DNA of 51,321 nucleotides, from NCBI GenBank assembly GCA_945897755.1, contig CAMDGH010000008.1, positions 1-51,321 of the forward strand, given 5' to 3'. A program made the translations under genes and the position numbers. The number at the start of each line of letters is the position of its first letter. Position 1 is the first letter of the stretch. The DNA comes from Chryseobacterium gleum (GTDB lineage Bacteria; Bacteroidota; Bacteroidia; Flavobacteriales_D; Crocinitomicaceae). The notes below the pieces were generated by a model. That model worked only from the letters and a program-made list of their open reading frames with translations. It did no database searches and was not told the DNA's origin. This document shows, in pieces, positions 45,687 to 51,321 of this stretch.

Positions 45687-47486
45687 ATGCTTATTTTTGA
45701 TACTGTAAATAGATTTATTTTTTCTCCTGTAAAATCGAGTATAGATTGGTGTAAAGATCGTTTTACGCATAAACAATTTATGTTTTTAGCGAGTGTGCTG
45801 GTAGGATTATCTGCTGGGATGGCTGCCGTAGTATTAAAATCTTTTCTGCATACTATTTTTGTTTTTATTAGTGAAAATAATGTGCTTCGGACCTATGTTT
45901 TTTATGCTATTTTACCTACTACAGGTATTTTAATTACGATTCTTTTATTGAAGTACGTAGTTCGTAAAAAAATGTTTAAAGGCCTTAGTGGTTTACTAGA
46001 AGTGATTCACAAAAAATCAGCTATTGTTCCTCGCCTCCAAATGTATTCTCAAATTATAACAAGTTCTATTACTGTAGGTTTTGGAGGTTCTGCAGGAGTG
46101 GAGGCACCGATTGTAATCACCGGAGCTGCTTATGGATCAAACTTTGCTCGTACCTATCGATTAGGCCAGAAAGACAGAACATTATTACTTGCATGTGGAG
46201 TCGCTGCGGGAATAGGGGGTGCTTTTAATGCTCCAATTGCAGGCGTTTTGTTTGCCTTAGAGGTATTGACCTTAGATGTAGCTATTACAGCGTTCATTCC
46301 ATTGATTATGGCATCTGCATCTGGTGCTCTGATTTCAAAAATATTATTGGGAGATGACATTTTACTTTCATTCTCTATTCAAAAAACCATCGATTATTCA
46401 ACCGTATTTTTCTATATTTTACTTGGTGTTTTTGCAGGAATAGTATCTGTTTATCATGTGCGTGTTTTTCATTTTGTTGAAAAGAAAATGAATTCACTCA
46501 AGGTAAATGTGATTAACAAGGCGCTTATTGGGGGTTTATTATTGGCATGTTTGATTTTTTTATTTCCATCGCTTTATGGTGAAGGCTATCAAGGGATTAA
46601 ATGGATTTCCTCGGGTAATGAAATTAACATATTAAAAAACAGCATTTTAAGACCGTATTTTAATCACGAATGGATGTTGTTGATTTTTATTCTCTTATTA
46701 ATTTTATTAAAACCTTTTGCAACCGGTTTAACACTTGGTAGTGGAGGAAATGGGGGTAATTTTGCCCCCTCTCTTTTTATGGGTGCTTATTTAGGATTTT
46801 TTATTTCCAGAATATGCAATCTGACCTTCTCAACTGAATTGCCTGAGAGTAATTTTACCCTGGTTGGGATGGCTGGTATCTTGAGTGGAATATACCATGC
46901 TCCGCTCACTGCTATTTTCTTGATCGCTGAAATTACGGGTGGTTATGGATTAATGATTCCTTTGATGATTGTAGCTTCAGTAAGTTTTGCAATTTCTAAG
47001 TTTTTTGAGCCATACTCAATGGATAATAAAAAATTTGCTGAAAATGGAGATGCTGTTAGTAAAAATAAAGACGAACTAGTACTATCAAGTTTGCAAGTTT
47101 CAGAATTAGTAGATACTGAATACCAAGCCGTTCATCCGAATCAATCCTTAGGCGATTTTATTGATGTAGTTAAATTATCTACAAAAAATATTTTCCCTGT
47201 AATTAATGGTCAAAATCACTTTATGGGGGTCATTTTACTTGATAATATAAAAGAAGTGATGTTTAATGAACGGTTATATTCCAAGATTAGGGTTCATGAA
47301 TTAATGACAATTCCGAAAGAATTTGCAACCAACGGCCAAAGTTTAGAAGCTATTTTAATGTTTATGGATACACATGATTATTGGTTTTTACCTGTGGTTA
47401 ATAATAACGAATTTAGTGGGTTTATTTCCAAAAATAAAATTTTATCTAATTATAGGATGAAACTAAAAAATACCATCATTGAATAG
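45687..47486 (+). CDS. ClC-family chloride channel/transporter with CBS pair
   Basis: 599 residues: about ten ClC helices, then two CBS domains (about 455-595). The gating-glutamate motif reads GVEAP with E139, and the last conserved ClC loop reads GSGGNGGNFAPSLF. The internal proton-glutamate position is Val193 (FALEV, aligned to E203 of the E. coli exchanger), as in channel-type ClCs. The N-terminal GSGIP loop is changed. CBS domains suggest control by adenine nucleotides. Ends in a direct repeat that flanks the MITE cluster. No operon partner other than the porin upstream. Confidence 0.92.
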   Translation: MLIFDTVNRFIFSPVKSSIDWCKDRFTHKQFMFLASVLVGLSAGMAAVVLKSFLHTIFVFISENNVLRTYVFYAILPTTGILITILLLKYVVRKKMFKGLSGLLEVIHKKSAIVPRLQMYSQIITSSITVGFGGSAGVEAPIVITGAAYGSNFARTYRLGQKDRTLLLACGVAAGIGGAFNAPIAGVLFALEVLTLDVAITAFIPLIMASASGALISKILLGDDILLSFSIQKTIDYSTVFFYILLGVFAGIVSVYHVRVFHFVEKKMNSLKVNVINKALIGGLLLACLIFLFPSLYGEGYQGIKWISSGNEINILKNSILRPYFNHEWMLLIFILLLILLKPFATGLTLGSGGNGGNFAPSLFMGAYLGFFISRICNLTFSTELPESNFTLVGMAGILSGIYHAPLTAIFLIAEITGGYGLMIPLMIVASVSFAISKFFEPYSMDNKKFAENGDAVSKNKDELVLSSLQVSELVDTEYQAVHPNQSLGDFIDVVKLSTKNIFPVINGQNHFMGVILLDNIKEVMFNERLYSKIRVHELMTIPKEFATNGQSLEAILMFMDTHDYWFLPVVNNNEFSGFISKNKILSNYRMKLKNTIIE

Positions 47487-47496
47487 ATGAGATTAT
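47484..47496. repeat. Left 13-bp direct repeat of the MITE cluster
   Basis: TAGATGAGATTAT, repeated exactly at 47751-47763, brackets the nested element cluster. The left copy includes the last bases of the ClC stop codon, the right copy the murF-alr stop. Either a long target duplication or remnants of the original shared 3' region. Eight extra bases (GGCAAAAG) separate it from the left element end. Confidence 0.6.
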
Positions 47497-47504
47497 GGCA
47501 AAAG

Positions 47505-47578
47505 AAGATCGTTGCAAAAGGTATAAATGGAGGCGGATTAAAAATGTAATACAGGAGTTTACTGTTGTATATGAGTAT
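47505..47578. mobile_element. MITE-like element copy 2, left part
   Basis: 74 bases matching positions 1-74 of the complete copy, with three differences. It begins with the terminal repeat AAGATCGTTGCAAAAGG and is broken off at AGTAT, where copy 3 is inserted. It joins with 47700-47751 into one interrupted element. Confidence 0.75.
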
Positions 47579-47699
47579 AAGATCGTTGCAAAAGGTATAA
47601 ATGGAGGCGGATTAAAAATGTAATACCGGAGTTTACTGTTGTAAATGAGGATTTTAAATTTTTGATTCAACGATGAGTTAGGAGTTTTGCAACGGTCTT
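47579..47699. mobile_element. MITE-like element copy 3, complete (121 bp)
   Basis: Terminal inverted repeats AAGATCGTTGCAAAA (left) and, on the minus strand, AAGACCGTTGCAAAA (right). 121 bp long, the same as the element at 16260-16380. It is inserted inside copy 2; the bases at the junctions, AGTAT (47574-47578) and AGGAT (47700-47704), look like a 5-bp target duplication with one later change. Carries no gene; a short open frame across it on the minus strand is not coding. Confidence 0.8.
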
Positions 47700-47751
47700 A
47701 GGATTTTAATTTTTTGAGTCAACGATGAGTTAGGAGTTTTGGAACGGTCTT
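47700..47751. mobile_element. MITE-like element copy 2, right part
   Basis: 52 bases matching the right end of the complete copy with three differences, ending GGAACGGTCTT. With the 74-base left part and after subtracting the 5-bp duplication, the sum is 121 bp, exactly one element. Confidence 0.75.
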
Positions 47752-47759
47752 AGATGAGA

Positions 47760-50075
47760 TTATTCTTCGAGGTAAATGCGATGCACGCGTGGAGCGATGT
47801 TTGTAAGCACTTCATAGGGTATGGTATTCATTTTTTTAGCAAGCACAGCAAGTGGCTGATAATCACCAATGATTTCCACAGAGTCGCCTTCTTTTACTGA
47901 AATACCTGTTACATCTACCATTGTCATATCCATACATACATTTCCAATAACGGGACACAATATTCCCTGTATTACAATTGAGCCAATTCCTTTACTCAAT
48001 GACCTTCGGAAACCATCCGCATAGCCAATTGCGATTATCGCAATGGTTGTTTCGCGTTGTGCAATAAAGTTTCTTCCATAACCAACGCTTTCTCCAACGT
48101 TGATTGATTTTAATTGAGATATCACACTCTTCCATGTAATTGCTGGTCTAAGTTGGTTAAAAACAGAAGCGTCTGAGCAATAACCGTAAATACCTATCCC
48201 CAAACGTACCATGTCAAAATGTGCTTCGGCATGATTTACTGTTCCCTCGCTATTTGTAAGGTGTTTTAGAAAGGGAAAGGAAACTGATTTTTGAATTTCT
48301 GAGCAAATTTCGTTGAAAATCTGAATTTGTGTTTTTGTAAATACCGCATCAATGTGATTGTCTGCATCTGCTAAATGACTATAAACACTTTGTACTTTTA
48401 ATTCTGGTTGTGATTGTATAAGTTGAGTAATCAATGGAACATCTTGTTTTTCAAAACCTAAGCGGCGCATTCCAGTATCAAATTTTAAATGAACGGGATA
48501 AGCTTCTTTATTAAAATTAATAAGTGTCTTTATAAATTGATCCATCATCCCAAAAGAATAGAGTGATGGCTCAAGACCATATTCGACAATGTCATCAAAA
48601 CCATCTTCTTCTGCATTCATTACTAAAATAGGAAGTGTAATCCCATTTTTTCTTAATTCAACACCCTCATCGGCATAAGCTACCCCTAAATAATGTATTC
48701 CTATTTGTTGTAAGTATTGTGCCATTTTAACTGCTCCAGACCCATATGAAGCGGCCTTGACCATGACCAAAATTTTACATGAATGATCCAGAAATGATTG
48801 GTAAATACCGATGTTATGTTTTACGGCTGATAGATTGATTTCTAATCTAGTTTTATGCTTTTTCAGTTGAAATAGTGTTGCTATTCGCTGTAATTGAGTT
48901 TGTCTCGTTCCTTTAATTAGGACGATTGAATTATTTATTTCAGTGAGAGGAACTGTTGAATCTTGAGTAACAAAAAAAACCGCGTCTAAACTAAATTTGT
49001 GTAAAATAAGTCTTAGTTCTGTTAATTGACTTTTTTCTAAGCCATCTGTAGCTAATATTGCAACACGTTTTTTACCATAAGCGATGCTTAACTGATATTC
49101 CAACGAATGGGTTAGGGCATCTAAGTCTAAATTGTAAGTGTCGTTTATGATCGTGTTTTGGTTTATTCCTTCTGTGGTTTCCATTCTTAAAGCAAGTCTT
49201 GGCAACGTTTCTATCCGTTCTTTTAGTGAAGACTTAGGGATAGAAAAATACGAGGCGATTGCAATTACCAAGCTTAAATTGTGAATACTTGCAGTATCTT
49301 GATAAGGTGAATACGCAATTAAATCTGGGTATGTGTCATGGTTGACAAGACGTGCATGTATCTTTTTTTGCTGGAAATCAGTCAAGTGAATTGACGAATG
49401 AGCCCATGTTTTAGTGCAACGGTAAAATAAGCGTATTTTTTCAGTTAAATGAGCTTCTTTACTTTCAAAATGGAATGTATGTGCCCTACCAAATGCGGTA
49501 AATAACCCTAAGGTAGGTTCTATCATATTTTCTAAAATCTCCATTTCACCGGGCTCTGAGATTCCAGCTTCAATAATCGCTAAGGTATGATTCGTATTGA
49601 TTTCCAATAGTGAAAGCGCTACTCCTAATTGTGAATTATAACTTTTAGGACTTCTAATGATTGAAAAATGAGAGCTCATTATGTGAGACAACCATTCTTT
49701 TACGGTTGTTTTTCCTACACTACCAGTAATTCCAATCACAGGAATATTAAATTTTTTTCGGTGATGATGCGCTAAAAGTTGAAGCGATTTTAACGGATTT
49801 GAAACAATTACATAAACTGCATTTCCATGAAAGGTACAAGTACTGTTTTCTCGAATAACAAATAATCGAATCCCTTTACCATAAGCTTCGTCTATAAATT
49901 GATCGCCATCTCTTAATGTTCCTTGTAGTGAAAAAAAAACAGTTGCAATTGGATGCACAATTTTGCGTGTATCGTAAGCAATTCGATCAATCAAAATGGT
50001 AGTATCAAAAGTTCCATGAACTCTTAAAGCCTCAATATGGCTTAAAAATATTGAGTATGGTAATTGTAATTTCAT
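47760..50075 (-). CDS. Bifunctional MurF ligase - alanine racemase
   Basis: 771 residues from the ATG at 50073-50075 (a TTG one codon upstream is ignored). N-terminal MurF (about 1-400) adds D-Ala-D-Ala to UDP-MurNAc-tripeptide; its P-loop is GITGSVGKTT (115-124). C-terminal alanine racemase (about 405-771) makes D-alanine: PLP lysine K440 (MVKAASYGSGAVK), and VGYGRNF with the catalytic Tyr. The fusion is known in Bacteroidota and joins D-Ala supply to its use in peptidoglycan. Convergent with the ClC gene across the MITE cluster. Confidence 0.94.
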   Translation of the reverse strand: MKLQLPYSIFLSHIEALRVHGTFDTTILIDRIAYDTRKIVHPIATVFFSLQGTLRDGDQFIDEAYGKGIRLFVIRENSTCTFHGNAVYVIVSNPLKSLQLLAHHHRKKFNIPVIGITGSVGKTTVKEWLSHIMSSHFSIIRSPKSYNSQLGVALSLLEINTNHTLAIIEAGISEPGEMEILENMIEPTLGLFTAFGRAHTFHFESKEAHLTEKIRLFYRCTKTWAHSSIHLTDFQQKKIHARLVNHDTYPDLIAYSPYQDTASIHNLSLVIAIASYFSIPKSSLKERIETLPRLALRMETTEGINQNTIINDTYNLDLDALTHSLEYQLSIAYGKKRVAILATDGLEKSQLTELRLILHKFSLDAVFFVTQDSTVPLTEINNSIVLIKGTRQTQLQRIATLFQLKKHKTRLEINLSAVKHNIGIYQSFLDHSCKILVMVKAASYGSGAVKMAQYLQQIGIHYLGVAYADEGVELRKNGITLPILVMNAEEDGFDDIVEYGLEPSLYSFGMMDQFIKTLINFNKEAYPVHLKFDTGMRRLGFEKQDVPLITQLIQSQPELKVQSVYSHLADADNHIDAVFTKTQIQIFNEICSEIQKSVSFPFLKHLTNSEGTVNHAEAHFDMVRLGIGIYGYCSDASVFNQLRPAITWKSVISQLKSINVGESVGYGRNFIAQRETTIAIIAIGYADGFRRSLSKGIGSIVIQGILCPVIGNVCMDMTMVDVTGISVKEGDSVEIIGDYQPLAVLAKKMNTIPYEVLTNIAPRVHRIYLEE

Positions 50076-50466
50076 CAATACACTAAATTATGGGTTTAAA
50101 TGTATGAAATAGCATGGAAATATAGAGTTAATCGACTTATTTATTTTCAACAATATGCCTAGATATTACATTAAAGCGTGGAAGGAAGATTTGGTAAGTC
50201 TTACCAAGGAACTGCTGTGAATTTTTACCAAATTGTTTAAAAAAAGTTGGAGTGTAAATCTAAATGCATTAAATTGCCTATTTTAATTGGGTTTTTGTAC
50301 TGTAGTTAGCGTACATTATTAAGCGTAAAAGCTTAATAGCTACTCTTTTATTTAATACTTAAGCTAGTTTTAACACCTGTTTATTGTTTTATACTTCTCA
50401 TTTTTTAGACGTATAATTGCTATTCATAGTGTGCATAATTGAATTTTTAACTACTAAAATAAATAA
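50076..50466. other. Intergenic region before the collagen-like gene
   Basis: 391 bases, divergent, no gene seen. It holds two clear inverted repeats: TTGGTAAG-T-CTTACCAA (50191-50207) and ATTAAGC-6 nt-GCTTAAT (50318-50337). The first looks like a small-operator palindrome. A further half-match, TTTACCAAA, follows at 50224. The promoter of the collagen-like gene must be here, but no good TAnnTTTG with -33 partner was found. The last 60 bases before the ATG are very A/T-rich. Confidence 0.45.
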
Positions 50467-51321
50467 ATGAAAAAAACACTACTAAACACATTAACCCTAG
50501 CTACCTTATTTTTTGCGAGCACTGCAAACGCACAAGTAGGTATTGGTGTACCAGCTGAAAACATCCATCCTTCTGCAGAATTAGAAGTAAAGTCTACGGA
50601 AAAAGGGTTCTTACTACCGCGTATGACTAAAGCACAACGTATTGCAATAGGCTCTCCTGCTACTGGTTTGATTGTCTACCAAACAGATGGTGATGAAACA
50701 AATCCAACAGGTTTGTACTATTTTGACGGTTTGCTTTGGAAAAATGGAATCGGAGCACAAGGTATTCAAGGACTTACAGGAACTCAAGGCCCAATAGGAC
50801 CTGCAGGCGCTAACGGAACAAATGGTGCACAAGGTTTACCAGGTGCTAAAGGCGATACAGGTGCACAAGGGATTCAAGGTAAAACAGGAGAAACCGGTCC
50901 TCAAGGGGATGCTGGAGTAACTGGTTCACAAGGTCTTCAAGGTGTAAAAGGCGATACAGGAGACCAAGGTATTCAAGGTGTAAAAGGAGAGAAAGGAGAT
51001 ACTGGTTCAACTGGACCTACTGGTTCTCAAGGTTCTCAAGGTGTAAAAGGCGATAAAGGTGATGTTGGAGCAACTGGCCCACAAGGGGAACCTGGTACTT
51101 CAACTGGTGCTACACCATTAACAATTATCAATTCATCCTCTAGTGCTACTCCTAGTTTATTGAGTTTTACCACTGCTACATCAGGTACTTCCGTTTCTTC
51201 GTTGCAAACAAATAATAATTTAACTTTTACAACAGCTTCAAATACCCTTTCTGTAGATAACATTAAAGCAACAACTTTAACTGGAAATTTAATCGGAAAT
51301 GCTTCAAGTGCTTCAAAAATA
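50467..51321 (+). CDS. Secreted collagen-like (Gly-X-Y) surface protein, 3' end outside window
   Basis: 285 codons are visible and no stop is reached. Signal peptide about 1-22 (LATLFFASTANAQ). Residues 23-90 form the short N-terminal domain common in Bacteroidota surface proteins (VGIGVPAENIHPSAELEVKS, then GFLLPRMTKAQR and GLIVYQTDGD). Residues 96-209 are 38 uninterrupted Gly-X-Y triplets (GAQ GIQ GLT ... GAT GPQ GEP), many with Lys/Asp/Glu pairs (GVKGDKGD), which suit a stable bacterial collagen triple helix without hydroxyproline. A Ser/Thr/Asn-rich region follows (SSSSATPSLLSFTTATS). Probably a trimeric stalk presenting a C-terminal head, as in tail-fibre-like proteins. Confidence 0.85.
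   Translation, partial: MKKTLLNTLTLATLFFASTANAQVGIGVPAENIHPSAELEVKSTEKGFLLPRMTKAQRIAIGSPATGLIVYQTDGDETNPTGLYYFDGLLWKNGIGAQGIQGLTGTQGPIGPAGANGTNGAQGLPGAKGDTGAQGIQGKTGETGPQGDAGVTGSQGLQGVKGDTGDQGIQGVKGEKGDTGSTGPTGSQGSQGVKGDKGDVGATGPQGEPGTSTGATPLTIINSSSSATPSLLSFTTATSGTSVSSLQTNNNLTFTTASNTLSVDNIKATTLTGNLIGNASSASKI

Noticed and set aside
47476-47670. Minus-strand open frame across the repeat cluster
   Set aside because: It lies within the MITE-like copies, is not maintained across the other copy at 16.3 kb, and has no start context.
47505-47751. Possible CRISPR array, because the same words recur at short spacing
   Set aside because: Only two left and two right ends recur, with no equal-length spacers; nested mobile elements explain all of it.
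51036-51263. Minus-strand Pro/Val-rich open frame at the window's end
   Set aside because: It is the complement of the Gly-X-Y repeat of the collagen-like gene and arises from its codon pattern.
1-51321. Shine-Dalgarno sites, tRNA, rRNA, prophage or restriction/defence islands
   Set aside because: Starts are preceded by A-rich sequence without AGGAGG; no cloverleaf, rRNA segment, integrase, capsid, nuclease or toxin-antitoxin pair was recognised on either strand.

Overview
The window is a gene-dense, AT-rich stretch (about two-thirds A+T by eye) of a Bacteroidota chromosome, most likely order Flavobacteriales. No tRNA, rRNA, prophage or CRISPR array was seen. The assignment rests on gene content. 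There is a fused MurF-alanine racemase, an HU-CCDC81/SPOR protein and a DUF5686/carboxypeptidase-regulatory outer-membrane protein. There is also a Reg_prop/Y_Y_Y sensor, a BBP2-type porin and many A-rich translation starts without a Shine-Dalgarno sequence. Several intergenic regions carry the Bacteroidota -7 promoter box TAnnTTTG. No phylogenetic marker that would fix the genus was read.

Layout. 1-4047: the end of a tripartite export operon (ABC half-transporter with an eroded ATPase, HlyD-type adaptor, TolC). 4059-9341: housekeeping genes (RNase R, ferritin, a small secreted protein, a DEAD-box helicase). 9441-16187: a plus-strand run with an AlgI-like O-acyltransferase, its DHHW/AlgJ-like partner, and a 1299-residue sensor that joins a propeller to an adenylyl cyclase and an HD phosphohydrolase domain. 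16232-16456: a perfect palindrome, a 121-bp MITE-like element and a terminator. 16487-24085: a minus-strand group (universal stress protein, RecJ, a large membrane histidine kinase, imidazolonepropionase). 24254-26163: gamma-carbonic anhydrase, two tandem paralogous mini winged-helix proteins behind a 13-bp dyad, and an FtsE-type ATPase. 26319-31199: a giant TPR lipoprotein-like/periplasmic protein and an outer-membrane barrel. 31252-34900: two glycosyltransferases and NDH-2. 35015-36891: pdxJ and a PLP-dependent trans-sulfuration enzyme. 36957-41118: C1 peptidase, orphan BlaI, hairpin, DUF5686. 41266-43232: HU/SPOR protein and kdsB. 43361-47486: dprA, porin, ClC channel. 47505-47751: one MITE copy nested inside another. 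47760-50075: murF-alr. 50467-end: a secreted collagen-like protein that runs off the window.

Themes. Much of the window serves the envelope: LPS (kdsB, GT9), peptidoglycan (murF-alr, HU/SPOR), export, porins, O-acetylation and surface protein. The most unusual items are the propeller-cyclase-HD sensor, the self-nested 121-bp element, the tandem mini-regulators with an operator-like dyad at the start codon, the hairpin between blaI and the DUF5686 gene, and the eroded ABC ATPase.
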